Below, piece after piece: positions 36,251 through 47,100 of a stretch of 64,000 nt of DNA (the first letter of the stretch is position 1; every line of letters begins with the position of its first letter). The position numbers and the translations under genes were made by a program. Source of the stretch: Achatina immaculata (lineage: Eukaryota; Mollusca; Gastropoda; Stylommatophora; Achatinidae); assembly GCA_009760885.1 (NCBI GenBank), contig CM019713.1:6115266-6179265 (forward strand), read 5' to 3'. The notes under the pieces are model-generated. The model was not told the origin of the DNA, did no database searches, and was given only the letters and a program-made list of their open reading frames with translations.

Positions 36251-36600
36251 GCGGCTATCATGTTTCTATTGCCTTCCCCAGACCCCTCTCTCTCTCCGCT
36301 TCTTCGCTATGATTGGCTATATCGGGAATCTTTTGTCTGTAGGCAACGGGTTTTTTTTCCTCCTCCTCCTTCTTCCACACACATTTCCGCTTTACTGAGA
36401 GCAAGACGCTTCAGATAAGTTATATATGTTTGTACTTTGTTTTTGCATGTATCCTCGAATAAGGCTCACGCCGAAATATCGGATGTTGTATGTTTTTCAT
36501 TTATACATTCTCATACTTTATATTCGTTTTTTTCTCACCTTGCTCACTTCCTCCCTCACTTTGTAAAACTGCACCATACACCTCTATCTACCTTATTTAT
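36251..36600 (-). repeat. PLE right inverted terminal repeat (about 350 bp)
   Basis: Reverse complement of 33454-33806. On plus it carries TCCTCGAATAAGGCTCACGC directly followed by CGAAATATCGG (about 36452-36482). Confidence 0.85.
36450..36485 (+). ncRNA. hammerhead-like motif in PLE repeat, core altered
   Basis: GGC-TCAC-GCC forms a stem-loop followed by GAAA, as in hammerhead ribozymes known from PLE terminal repeats. In place of the conserved CUGANGA the sequence has CTCGAATA. Cleavage is therefore doubtful. The same form is present in the left repeat. Confidence 0.45.
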
Positions 36601-37060
36601 ATTAACCAGTTTTACTGCAGTCACCATCCCTTTTATCTGTTATTTTCTCAACATAGTCCTCTTGCAAGTTTATGCACTTAGTCCAGCGATCCTGGAGCAC
36701 ACAGATTCTTTTTGTAAAAGTCAACATCTTGTGCTAGTAGAATATGGTCTATAGCATGAATGACGTCATCATCTGAAGCAAATTTGCGACCACTGAGCTC
36801 CATTTTGACTTTGATAAACAGGTAATAGTCCAAAGGGGCCAAATCTGGGGAATAAGGAGGATTCTCAAGAAGCTGGAAGCCGCATTCATGAATGGCAGCC
36901 ATTGCCACCGCCGACTTGTGAACTGGAGCATTGTCTTGATGAAAGATGACTCCTCTCGTCAGTTTACCTCGACGCTTTTCCTTCAGTTTGACCCGCAGTT
37001 GCTTCACACGATTAGCGTAATAGGCCCCGGTGACCGTTCTGCCTTTTTGAAGATAATCTA

Positions 37061-38413
37061 CGGTTCTAAGGACTGTTATAGCCGGAGGTAGGATAGGGGA
37101 TAGGCTCTTCACTCCAATGAAATGTCTTCAAGGCGTGCGTCTCAGCCTCTGACAGTCAAGTCCAGCTCCTGACCTTCTCGTGGTGAAATGTTCAAACTGA
37201 CAGGAGAAGGGGCGAAGGCGAATATCTGGCGCCTGAAAATCAGACGTTTCGGGTAGATGAGAGTCATGTTTGGTAGCTCATCTACGGCTTCTGGCGAGAT
37301 TCTTCAGCTGTCGTGTGCGGAGTGGGGCTCCTCCCGGCCAGTGAAGAAAGTGCAAATAGGGTTGCCGCGCGGCGCCATTGTGGAAAAGGTGAAAGAAAGG
37401 ATTAAGTTAAGAAATCAGCAGTCTCGAGGTCAGGACTGTTCAAATCACGGCATCTCTGATCTGGAGGTCGGCCACGTCCTATGTGCATTCATATCGGGCT
37501 AATTGCCTGAACCAGCTTAACCCAGAGGTTAAGACACTGCTGGCGAGATTCTTCAGATGTCGCCCGTGGAGTGAAACTCCTCCTGGCCAATGAAGAAAAT
37601 GCGAAAAAGAAATTAGGGTTGCCGTGCGGCGCCGATGTGAAAAGGTGATGGAAAAGATAAAGTGAAGCTTAGTCAGTATGTCCAGTGGTCTCCCGGCGAG
37701 AGCTACTTATACCACGGCACCTCTGCTCTAGAGGCAGGCCATATCCGATATCCACCCATAATGGTGAAATATGCCTAAACCGGCTTAAACCAGGGGTGAA
37801 ATTTGATGACCACTCATGTCACGGTATCTCCGCTCTAGAGGTCGGTCACGTTCTAATACGCCTATACAGGGATAATATGCCTAAACCGGCTCAAACCAAG
37901 GGTGAAACTTACTAGTGGCGAGGATTCGTCCTCCCGGCACAAAAGCTCCGTCCTGGTCACAACTAGGAAGGGTAGCGGCCACAACCACAAAATGCTGAAG
38001 TCGGAGACACTGAACCAGGGCAGTCTAGATAGCAACCACCTTTCACCCGGCGGGGATGTATCCGTCTCCTAATCACGCTGAGGTTTTCCGGTGAGAAAGT
38101 TTAACGCTGGACTGGATGGGCAACCACCTCTCGCCCGGCGGGGATATACGGGTATCCCAAAACACGTCGAGGTTTTACGGTGAGAAAGCCCAACTCTAGA
38201 TTAAGGTGCAACGAAAACCACGGTGTCACGCATTCCCGCTTCTGAGACCCACCAAGAATACAGGCACAAGCCCTCCGATACTCTGAACCTCTTGTGGTCC
38301 TCTCGTGGATCTCGTGTGGTCCTTTCGGAGACCACAGGACCTATCGAGGACCACAGGAGTAAATTCAGGAGTATCACGGGGCGGTCTTGATGGTAGAAGC
38401 GAAAGAAGAAGAA
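37061..38413 (+). mobile_element. 1.35 kb retroposon of unknown family
   Basis: It splits the mariner transposase gene between two readable halves. Flanked by 12-bp near-identical direct repeats, GAAGATAATCTA (37049-37060) and GAAGATAGTCTA (38414-38425), and ends in a short (GAA)n run, so it looks like a retroposon in plus orientation. It is GC-richer than its surroundings. Interior: two and a half direct units of about 260 bp (37297-37920) sharing GGCGAGATTCTTCAG and TGCCTAAACCGGCT-like words, and two units of about 90 bp (38027-38205) sharing CACCCGGCGGGGAT. No open frame above 81 aa and no domain. Confidence 0.65.
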
Positions 38414-39184
38414 GAAGATAGTCTAACAACAGCACACCTTCTGAATCCCAAAAGATTCAAGCCATCACTTTGCCTGCAGATAGAACCACTTCTTGCTTTC
38501 TTTGGAGATGGGGATCCATGATGTTTCCAATGCTTTAACTGTTCTTTGGTTTCTGGTTGAAAATGATGAACCCAAGTCTCATCCATAGTCACAAATTGCT
38601 GAAAAACTTTTCAGGATCTGCAGAAAAATGGCCAAGATTGTCTCTTGACATGCTGAGACGTTGTCGTTTGTAATCAGCTCCAAGAAGTTTCGGAACCCAT
38701 CGAGCAGAGACTTTGTCATTTGAAGATCATTGTGAATAATGGCATGAACACGTTCCTGGGAGATACCCAACTCAGTAGCAATATACCGGTCAAATAGTCA
38801 TCGATCCTCCATTATCATGTCATGGATTCTGCCGGTGCTTTCATCGGTGGCTACCGTTCTTGACGGGGATCATCTTCCAGACTGTCCCTTGGATGTTTGA
38901 ACTGAGCTGTCCATTTCTTCACTGTGCTGTAAGAAAGGGCACTCTCCCCTAGAGTCTCTACCATATCCTCATGGATCTCCTTCGATGATAAGCCCTTGAT
39001 GCAGAGATAGCGAATGACTGCTCGGTGAGAAATGGTATCCATCTTCTCAAAATCTGTCACACCTTACCACTTCAGTAGCCTGTTCGAAAACATTGATTGC
39101 AGTTAATTTCTTTAAACTTGGTGTCTAACCTTACATTAATCTGGTCTACAAATGCACCTAACCTCTCGTATGTCCAGATTCTCC

Positions 39185-40030
39185 TACTTGTCTTCCTGAG
39201 GCTAGACAGTTGTTCAGTGTCTGCCTGAGGCTAGACAGTTGTTCTGTGTCTTCCTGAGGCTAGACAGTTGTTCAGTGTCTTCCCAGGCTAGACAGTTGTT
39301 CTTTGTCTTCCTGAGGCTAATAGTTGTTCTTTGTCTTCCCAAGGCTAGACAGTTGTTCTTTGTCTTCCTGAGGCTAGGCAGTTGTTCTTTGTATTTCCGA
39401 GGCTAGACAATTGTTCTTTATATTCCCGAGGCTAGGCAGTTGTTTTTCGTGTACCCGAGGCTAGACAATTGTTCTTTATATTCCCGAGGCTAGACAGTTG
39501 CTCTTTGTGTTCCCGGGGCTAGACAGTTGCTCTTTGTGTTCCCGGGGCTAGACAGTTGTTCTTTGTGTACCCGATGCTAGATAGTTGTTTTTCATGTACC
39601 TCAGGCTAGACAGATGCTCCTTGTCTTCCAGAGACTAGAAGTTGTTCTTTGTCTTCCCGAGGCTAAGCAGTTGTTCTTTGTCTTCCCGAGGATAGACAGT
39701 TGTTCTTTGTCTTTCATATGGCTAGACAGTTGTTCTTTGCTTTCCAGAGGCTAGGCAGTTGTTCTTTGTCTTCCATATGGCTAGACAGTTGTTCTTTGTT
39801 TTCCCGGGGCTAGGCAGTTGTTCTTTGTCTTCCATATGGCTAGACAGTTGTTCTTTGTCTTCCATATGGCTAGACAGTTGTTCTTTGTTTTCCAGAGGCT
39901 AGGCAGTTGTTCTTTGTCTTCCCGAGGCTAGGCAGTTGTTCTTTGTCTTCCCGAGGCTAGGCAGTTGTTCTTTGTCTTCCCGAGGCTAGGCAGTTGTTCT
40001 TTGTTCCCGAGGATAGGCAGTTATTCGTCC
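39185..40030. repeat. 29-bp minisatellite, about 28 units
   Basis: Units of 29 bp built around GGCTAGACAGTTGTTCTTTG with variable CTTCCCGA / CTTCCATAT / TTCCAGA stretches. No unique spacers lie between units. It abuts the truncated mariner N-terminus. Confidence 0.95.
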
Positions 40031-40639
40031 TGCTGGAGTCCAGGGTTACATTTACAATCTTTCTCTCACCGTTTTCCTTTGTCTTGCTATCCAAAATGCT
40101 GTGCTTACAACTTTTCGAGACTACTTTTTTAAAATCTAAACTGCTCATACAGAATCGAAACCCCCAAGACTTGCTTCAAAAACTCTTTAACAATGCGTAG
40201 AAAAAAAAATATTTGCTGAGGTCAAGTTCATTGTGAGAGTGCACATCTCCGGAACCCAGATGACTTCTTCTGTTTTAAGGGTTGTGAAGAAGGGGATTGG
40301 GGAGGAGGGGGGGGGGGACATTTGGAGAGTTGTGATGAAAACAGAATGGCCAATCAAGTAGGTAAGTCGGTAGGGGCAGAGAGAGAGAGAGAGAGGCACA
40401 GAGAGAGGAAAGAGAGACAGAATTTTACGAAAAGTTCCCATCGGGAGATGTTGTTGAGACTGCAGCAAGATTTTATTATCATGGTCAGCGTGGAGTCGTA
40501 CTACAACGGCATGACAACAACTCCGTAGTTCTGATATTTATTTACGTCACAGATTCATCCCAGATATCTTCACCCTTTTAGAAAGCCCAGGTTATAACGT
40601 GAAGTCTATCCATTCGTACAGCATTTGTCACACGGGGAA
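40031..40639. other. no gene; G-run and GA repeat
   Basis: G-rich tract at 40304-40318 and (GA)n at 40378-40415. Nothing else recognised. Confidence 0.5.
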
Positions 40640-40934
40640 CAAGGAATAAGCAAAATGCTATCGTCTGGGCTGACGAACCACAGGCGAACAAGACCTTGTC
40701 CTCCTACCTGTCCATTGGTACCCCCAACCTAACTTAACTTGACTAACGGGGCAGGGATACCATAGTTCCAAATCAGGTGGGGGTCTGTTAAGAAGTCTTG
40801 CATCTCCCTTGGCTTTTATCTCCACTCATGGACTGACAAAAAAAAAGCTGTCATAACCCGTTCACAGTCAGACACGACTTTGTGGCTCCACACCTTCTCC
40901 TCAGAGGCTGCAAAGAACGTCAGCTCACAGGTCC

Positions 40935-40936
<2 letters not shown>
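40640..40936 (+). repeat. interspersed repeat, copy 1 (AAG-tailed)
   Basis: Homologous in plus orientation to 51410-51745: shared GACTAACGGGGCAGGGAT / GGCTAACGGGGCGGGGAT, CATAACCCGTTC / CATAACCCGCTC and AGTCAGACACGAC / AATCCGACACGGT. Ends in AAGAAG that continues into the polypurine tract. Confidence 0.6.
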
Positions 40937-40967
<31 letters not shown>

Positions 40968-41247
40968 AAAGAGGAGAAGGAGGAGGAAGAGGAGGAGGAG
41001 GAGAAGAAGAAGAAGAAGGAGGAGGAGGAAGAGGAGGAGGAGAAGAGAAGAAGAAGAAGACGAAGAAGAAGAAGGAGGAGGAGAAGACGAAGAAGAAAAA
41101 GAAGAAGGATAAGACGAAGAAGAAGAAGGAGGAGGAGGAAGAGAGAAGAAGAAGAAGAAGAAGAAGAAGAAGGAGGAGGAGGAGGAGGAGGAAGAGGAGA
41201 AGAAGAAGAATAAGAAGTAGGAGGAAGAGAAAAGAAGAAGAAGAAGA
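40937..41247. repeat. (AAG/AGG)n polypurine tract
   Basis: About 310 bp of almost pure purine on plus, with only a few C or T interruptions. The Arg/Lys/Glu frames across it are artefacts. Confidence 0.95.
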
Positions 41248-41249
41248 GT

Positions 41250-42210
41250 ACTACAAAATACGACTACAACAATCCTGTAATTGTATTATTTATTTACTGC
41301 AAAGATGTATCCCAAATATTTCGGCCCTTAATCAACCTCCCGGCGAAATTACCATCTGAAATCTGCTCCATTTACACAAATCCTTAATGTTCGTGTTTCT
41401 TGTTTCTTATTGTTTAAAAACACCAAATCGTTTTCCGTGCTCATAGTTTAATGACACTCCAAGCTAAAAATAAAACCTAATAAAATAACACCTCAAAAAT
41501 GTCGGGAATCCCACTCAAGATCCATCACAAAATCCGCCAGTGCCCTGTGTCCGGGACGGAAAATTTCGCCCTCAGTTATTTCAGCTTTCACGGGCTAAAA
41601 GGGACATGTTGATCTAGCATTATTTCTTTTGGTTCAGAACAGATGAGAAAATAAGTGCTGCCGTAAGCAACGTATGTCATGGAAGTGCACGAAAGAAGGG
41701 AAGACAACCTTGGCTGAGCTTTTCTTTGCATTTTCTTAACCATAATTACATCTACACTACACTTCCTGCTGTATCGTGATGATGATGATGATGATGATAA
41801 TGATGATGAGAGAATTTCTTGGAAAAAAATTTGTCGTCATCTATGCACATCCTATGCCATTCTCACAAACTGCCCGGACGCTCCTCTTGTTAATGACATG
41901 AATCACCCATCTATACAAAAAAAATAAAGTGACTAACCGTCCCTTATTATACAGGACAGTACCGTATTTTAAAGATTTGCCAGGGAATCGCGTTACTTCG
42001 GTCTGGACGCCTAGATTTCCTCTATTTCAAAGCACGTGTTTAAAAAATTAATGATATATTGTAATGAAGAACTTGTTGTTGTTGTTCTTCTTCTTCTTGT
42101 CCTGTATTGTCCCGCATTCTCATCTCTGATCTCCCCATAATTTAAAAAAAATATCTTACTGGATATGGTTGCTGTTTTGAAGAAAAATTTCGCTCTGCAG
42201 TGCAGTATAG
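41250..42210. other. no supported gene
   Basis: (GAT)n at 41777-41810. Otherwise unassigned. Confidence 0.4.
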
Positions 42211-42214
42211 TCCA

Positions 42215-42475
42215 TAAATAAGAGAGTACAGCGAGAAATGGAAGACATGGAAATGTGGTTCATAAGAAGGATGTTGAAGGTAGCATGGGCAGCTAAGAAA
42301 ACCAACGAAGACGTCTTAAGAGAGGCTGGAGTTAAAAGGCAAATTACAGCAAAGATCAGAGGCAGACAAGCGAAATTTGTAGAATATTTTCTGAGAAGAA
42401 TGACGATGACGACAACAACAACGACGACGACGACGACGACGATGATGATGATGATGATGATGATGATGAAAAAGA
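42215..42475 (+). mobile_element. LINE-E-like fragment with (ACG)n(ATG)n tail
   Basis: The plus strand encodes MEDMEMWFIRRMLKVAWAAK and KTNEDVLREAG, aligning to WFIRRMLRIPWTAKITNEEC of LINE-E, then IRGRQAKFVEYFLRR. Ends in a trinucleotide tail like other LINE-E copies. Confidence 0.6.
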
Positions 42476-42749
42476 AGAACAAACGCAAGAACAGGTTCTT
42501 CATTAGAATATATCATTAGTTTTTGCTACATTATTCTAGACGCATAATGGTTTAGAGATTTCTTGAGTAAATAATTATATACACATAATGTCTTGTTACA
42601 TTTGTTTCTCTATTAATGTTTCCAATATTATGATGTTCCATGCAGAATTGCTTGCTGATGTAAACAGTTCTATATCATTTAAATAATTTACTTGATGTTA
42701 CCCGTTACAAAATAACGGGGAAATAATATATGAAATTTACTCCTACTAT

Positions 42750-43015
42750 ATTTCAGCAAATATTGAGGAAAGACGCTGGCGATGGTTGGGGCATGTGCTC
42801 CGAATGACTGACAACTCACTACCAAAAATAGCACTAAGATGGACACCACAGTGGAACAGAAGTAAGGGTAGACCAAAAGAGACACGGAGAAGAACAACAG
42901 AAAGGATGTTGAGCAAAAGAGGGCTCACCTGGGCAAAAGCAGAAAAAAGGCAAAGGACAGGCATTTGTTGAAAACCCTTGTCGAAGCCCCATGTGCCCTG
43001 GGCACTTAAGGTTAT
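42750..43015 (+). mobile_element. LINE-G 3' end, plus copy
   Basis: The plus strand encodes RRWRWLGHVLRMTDNSLPKI, ALRWTPQWNRSKGRPKETRR and RGLTWAKAEKRQ, the ORF2 C-terminal tail, followed by a frame-shifted PHVPWAL stretch. About 265 bp. An inverted copy lies at 43305-43570. Confidence 0.7.
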
Positions 43016-43027
43016 ATATATATAATC

Positions 43028-43158
43028 TTATATCTTATATCCTTCCTGTGCCGTTAAACGTCACATAGGGCTCGCAAAGTAGTTCGCCAATTTTTCCTGT
43101 CTTCGGCGAGTCTTTCAGTCTCATCAAAGGATTTTATGCCTGTTAATTTGGCATATAT
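43028..43158 (-). mobile_element. LINE-C 3' end
   Basis: Minus-strand LINE-C tail (GCCGTTAAACGTCACATAGG on plus), as at 4040 and 62781, including the GATATAAGAT terminal tail. Confidence 0.65.
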
Positions 43159-43304
43159 ATGTATTTCTGCTTCAGAAATAGCTAATCCCGCACTTTTGTT
43201 CACATTGTCGAACTAATCAAGACCAGTATCATAATGCTATGTGCCCGAGAATTCAGTTATAAAATGTCTTACTTTTTGTGATACTATATATATCTCTCTC
43301 TCTC

Positions 43305-43572
43305 TCTCTGAACCTTAAGTGCCCAGACACATGGGACTTCCGCAAGGGTTTTCCACAAATGCCTGTCCTTCGCCTTTTTTTCTGCTCTTGCCCAGGTGAG
43401 CCCTCTATTGCTCAACATCCTTTCTGTTGTTCTTCTCCATGTCTCTTTGGTCTACCCTTACTTCTGCTCCCCTGTGGTGTCCATCTTAGTGCTGTTTTTT
43501 GGTAGGGAGTTATCAGTCATTCGGAGCACATGTCCCAACCATCACCAGCGTCTTTCCTCAATAATTGTTGTC
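43305..43572 (-). mobile_element. LINE-G 3' end, minus copy
   Basis: Inverted relative to the copy at 42750. The minus strand encodes the VVMVGTCAPND region in a shifted frame and the KGRPKETW-type tail. A (CT)n run at 43291-43310 sits at its 3' tip. Confidence 0.65.
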
Positions 43573-43574
43573 AG

Positions 43575-44380
43575 TGGCTTCATCTGCATTTCTGCCAATA
43601 AGATGTTATTTCTTATGGTGTTTGGGTGATAATATATGTGATTCGTTATTTCTAACACAAAAATGTGTGGACCCAAGCCTGTGGAGAGCCATGTCCGGCC
43701 CCTGGGTCAGAGGAACGTCATGGTGTTTTACTGCATTTTGTCTCTAATAAGAAAAGAGGAAAAGGGGAACAGAAGCCCGGATCCTAGAGTTCCTTCACCT
43801 TTCTTGTCGGGGCTGCATGCATCCAAAAACCAGTTTAGTAGTTTACCTACACATCTTGCTTACCTTATCCTTCCTCTTGTACTGTAAGGTCGACCTCAGA
43901 TGCAGTTGACGTTTTTTGGTACATATGAGTGGCCTCAGTAATGTTCATGCCGTAATTCGTGAGTGTTTTACAACTCCGTCTATCTATCTCGCTTAAGTTA
44001 GCCCGTTTTATCTCCTTTCTTAAGTCTGCAGAAAGAAAAACATCCACTGTCGGCTTGCTAGATCTGTCGCAGCTTCATCAGAGCCCTTTTACCCAGTTGT
44101 TTTCAGGATGATCCGGGTTGACCTTCATGGCTGCCATAGCGACCTAGTGGAATAAACCCACATCATACTTCGCCCAAGCCAGCGATCCCCTACTTGGCTG
44201 TTACCCTCTCCCACAACGAGAACGCGAGGCTGGTCTTCATGAGAGACCTACCCATCGTTCACAATTAAACTCCATTTGTCGGGTTTATTTAGATCACTCG
44301 AAAGTCTAGGTCTTTCTACAAGCGGTAAAATCTACTTCCGTCTTGTATTAAAAGTACAGCCACATCTTAATATAAACTGC
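43575..44380. other. no supported gene
   Basis: GC-balanced sequence of higher complexity than its surroundings, with no recognisable domain. It could be an unrecognised repeat. Confidence 0.35.
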
Positions 44381-44389
44381 ATACAGTCC

Positions 44390-44478
44390 GGCTCCTCTAA
44401 CTACAGATGTAACATCTTGCTACTGTCACTACAGATGTAACATCTTGCTACTGTAACTACAGATGTAACATCATTTTG
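44390..44478. repeat. about 31-bp tandem repeat, 3 units
   Basis: Three copies of CTACAGATGTAACATCTTGC. Confidence 0.85.
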
Positions 44479-44479
44479 T

Positions 44480-45310
44480 TATAAGCATGCAGACTGGGGA
44501 GGAGGGGGGGGGGAATGCAGAAATCGACCAATCAAATGAGAACTTTACCTAGCTTGCTAAACCTCTGCGACCGCACTCGAGCCAGAATTCTGAAAGAAGT
44601 TTTCTTGTCTCAAGTGCTCGTATTTTGTTGCCAGGGCTAAGACGAGCAAGAAATCTCTGCTGGAAAACAGAGAATATAACAAGAAAAACACGAGGTTCAC
44701 TTATTGGCCCAACGCTTCGTTAAGCTTCGATTCTCAATGCAGAATTTTAAATCTTAGCCAGCATTGTCCCATTCAAAGGCGCTCTGAAGTACCACCGGGG
44801 CCTGCAGATTCATTCTGTGTCATGCAGAAAGCCTCAAGACATAAAGCACTGACTTGAAAGAAGAAAATAATAATCGTAATAAATGGCACGTGTTGGGCTC
44901 TTCGTTTCAGAGGGGACACATAAATTAATAAAGCGCGAGATCCCACCCACGTCGCTTTTGAAACAAGTGAGTTTCAAAACTTCTGTTGCCTCTCTCGTGT
45001 CATAAATCCTGATATTTCTTTTCACTCGGTTCAAATTAATAATAAAAAAAGCAACCCTATATATTCCTTTGCGCTTGGTAAGAGCGAGATTTGCCAAGGA
45101 ATTCACTGAGATGGCCCGAGGGTCGAGTGCAGTTTTTTTTGTAGAGCCATAGAAAAAAATTCATTCGTGCGATAATACATGTTACATTCCGTCAATGCTT
45201 TTGAGATATCAAGTCCAGCTGCAGGTTGAGCGTCGCTAAAGTTGAGTCCATTAATCTTATTTAGACGAAATATTTTATAAGAGGACCAGAAGAGCACCTA
45301 GTAAAGATAG
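44480..45310. other. no supported gene
   Basis: A G-run at 44501-44513. The 90-aa minus frame at 44834-45106 has no domain and lies in unassigned sequence. Confidence 0.4.
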
Positions 45311-45314
45311 GCTG

Positions 45315-45510
45315 AAGGTGGTCCTGTCATTCCAACGAGGAACTAAGAGGGGGGAAGGTTGTCCTTCACCTCTTGCCACTATAGAAGGCAATGTAGTCCG
45401 TACCGTGCCTGACTGCCTTTCCTTCTTCAAATCTAGAAAAAAAAAAAAAGAATAGTTTCTACAGCTGTGTTGGCTGAGCTGTCCCCTACTGGATAGAAGG
45501 AATCATCTAC
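45315..45510 (-). mobile_element. degenerate SINE-2-like fragment
   Basis: ACTGCCTTTCCTTCTTCAAA and TTTCTACAGCTGTGTTGGCT resemble the SINE-2 body (CCGCCTTTCCTTCCTCAA, TTTCTACAGTTGTGTGACTG). The head is not recognisable. Confidence 0.35.
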
Positions 45511-45599
45511 CTTCGATAGCACGCTTTGTACCAGATCTTCAAAATGGGAGTATCTCTGTCAGGTAAGTTACCTATTTTTCCCATGTATGTATCTGTTGT

Positions 45600-45735
45600 T
45601 TTGTCCTTTTTATTGTCCTCTATAAAGGCATTTTGCCGAAATATTGGATTGTTACTTTTTTTTTCACTTCTGCGTGATGATCTTATTATTTCTTCCCCCT
45701 TTCTTTATCCTTTCAATTTTTAAACTAAATCTCAC
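45600..45735 (+). mobile_element. PLE terminal-repeat fragment
   Basis: AAAGGCATTTTGCCGAAATA then TTGGATTGTTAC matches the hammerhead-like region of PLE repeats (stem GGC/GCC, then GAAA). Flanks differ from the repeats at 33.5 kb, so it is another PLE subfamily. Confidence 0.45.
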
Positions 45736-45944
45736 ACTTTGTATCACCTCTGATACATTAGAATCAATCTGACCGGACTTACCGTTCACTAAGTAATAAC
45801 ACTAAGTTTAAAAAAAAGTTTCTCATGTGTTTATGTTGCATTATTAATAGAGAATAACTTAAAATCAGCTTATACGGAGATCTTTTATATACAAGCCATA
45901 AGAAATAGAGACAGACAAATTTTAAAAAATGACAAAAATCAAGC

Positions 45945-46445
45945 ACGATATTATCAATGTCAGGACAGTATCAATGAATGGTGAAATAATGTCCCCGCAA
46001 TATCAGTGAAGGACGTAGAATTGTCAGGACAATATCAACAATGGAGGAGATATGTGGTGACAAAATTTTGAATAAGTAAAGGGGACATGTTAGAAAAAAA
46101 ATTTGAATGGAAATTCAATTTATTTTGAATGGAAGAGACTTAGAACTATATCAATAAATGGAAAAGACATATTAGAACACCATTGAATGAAAGAGACATG
46201 TTAGAACTTTATCAATGAACGAATGAGACTTGTTATAACTATATCAGTAAATGGAAGAGACATGTTAGAATTATATCAGTGAATGAAAGAAACATGTTTA
46301 AAAAATATCAGTGAATGAAGGAAATATGCTAGTACTGTATCAATGAATGAAAGAGACTTGTTAGACCCGTATCAGTGAAGAAGAGAAACATATTAGAACT
46401 ATATCAATGAATGGAATAAAGTCAAGGCAGTATCACTGAAGAAGA
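45945..46445. repeat. degenerate minisatellite of about 35 bp
   Basis: Repeated ATCAATGAATGGAAGAGACA and TGTTAGAACTATATCA words, with indels. Confidence 0.75.
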
Positions 46446-46584
46446 TTTGAAAATATTTAATGAGACTTGAGATACATGCAGTGGTAATACCTATAGCTAA
46501 AAAGGATCACGACACCTTATGTTTGGGAATATGTGCCAACATGCAATAATAGAGGTCTCTTTTTTATATAAAAATCAGGGGGTC

Positions 46585-47100
46585 ATTAATTCATTCATTT
46601 ATTTGCATGTTCCTTGCGGAACTTTGCTTCCCTAACAGCTCTCATGTAGACCTCTCGGTTGTAAGCAAGATGGCCTGCTGCTGATGCATCCTTTTGCAGA
46701 TCATCAACAATGTATTGCAACCATCTTCGCTTTGGTCTTCTTCTCTTTCTTTTTCCCATTATGTACCCTTCCAAGACGGTTTTCTCTATGTTATCATGAC
46801 GTTTAATGTGTCCAAAATATTTAAGTTTTCTCTGTTTAATACTCTTTACTAGCCAGCCTTCTTCAATATTAAGTCCTTCGAATAATATTCCACCTCCCTT
46901 ATTTATGTTTTTACTTGCGTGAACTTGATATTTTCTTCCTCTCTGTCCAATGTTCTACTTCCCGCATTGATTGGACTGGTTTTGTAGTTGTTTATAACCG
47001 TAGTTCTTAGTTTTTTTTACTGTTTCAATGGACCAGTTGTACTCCTTCACATTTGGAGCAGTCGTTTAATTTTTAGGTTTCCGATCACAGTTATGTGCGA
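46585..47100 (-). mobile_element. LINE-A 3' end plus adjoining LINE segment
   Basis: 46585-46885 on minus is the LINE-A C-terminus and tail. From 46890 to about 47100 the minus strand continues with a different LINE-like segment (YNWSIETVKK, NYKTSPINAGSRTLDREEE), so two LINEs are joined or the copy is chimeric. Stops present. Confidence 0.55.

Larger units (their letters stand above)
33454..36642 (+). mobile_element. Penelope-like element, nearly intact
   Basis: About 3.19 kb element: a 350-bp inverted terminal repeat on each side, an RT/GIY-YIG coding region, and an extra tail of about 42 bp at 36601-36642 outside the right repeat. It is inserted in a mariner and flanked by the 13-bp direct repeat TTTTCTCAACATA. 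PLEs are reverse-transcribing elements with LTR-like repeats in direct or inverted order, sometimes with an extension (tail) at one side. Only one frameshift and one stop are visible, so this is the youngest sizeable element in the window. Confidence 0.85.
33376..39062 (-). pseudogene. mariner (DD34D) split by two insertions
   Basis: Minus-strand mariner in three blocks: N-terminus 39060-38414, middle and C-terminus 37060-36643, and 3' end with terminal repeat 33453-33376 (AGGGGTGATTGATAAGTTCT on plus). The N-terminal helix-turn-helix has KGLSSKEIHEDMVET and STVKKW. Catalytic residues sit in MDETWVHHF, FHQDNAPVHKS and PPYSPDLAPLDYYLF, with 34 residues between the second and third Asp. It is interrupted by the PLE and by a 1.35 kb retroposon, and also has frameshifts, for example before DRWTKCIN. 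The opposite terminal repeat, expected near 39200, is missing; the 29-bp minisatellite starts there. Confidence 0.8.

Noticed and set aside
36018..36251. 77-aa frame after the GIY-YIG domain
   Set aside because: It lies in the PLE 3' untranslated region, is hydrophobic by Tyr/Phe/Pro-rich chance, and crosses a poly-C run.
39185..40030. CRISPR-like array of 29-bp units
   Set aside because: Units follow one another without unique spacers and the DNA is clearly animal. It is a minisatellite.
40882..41112. Arg/Lys/Glu-rich frame
   Set aside because: Translation of the AAG/AGG purine tract.
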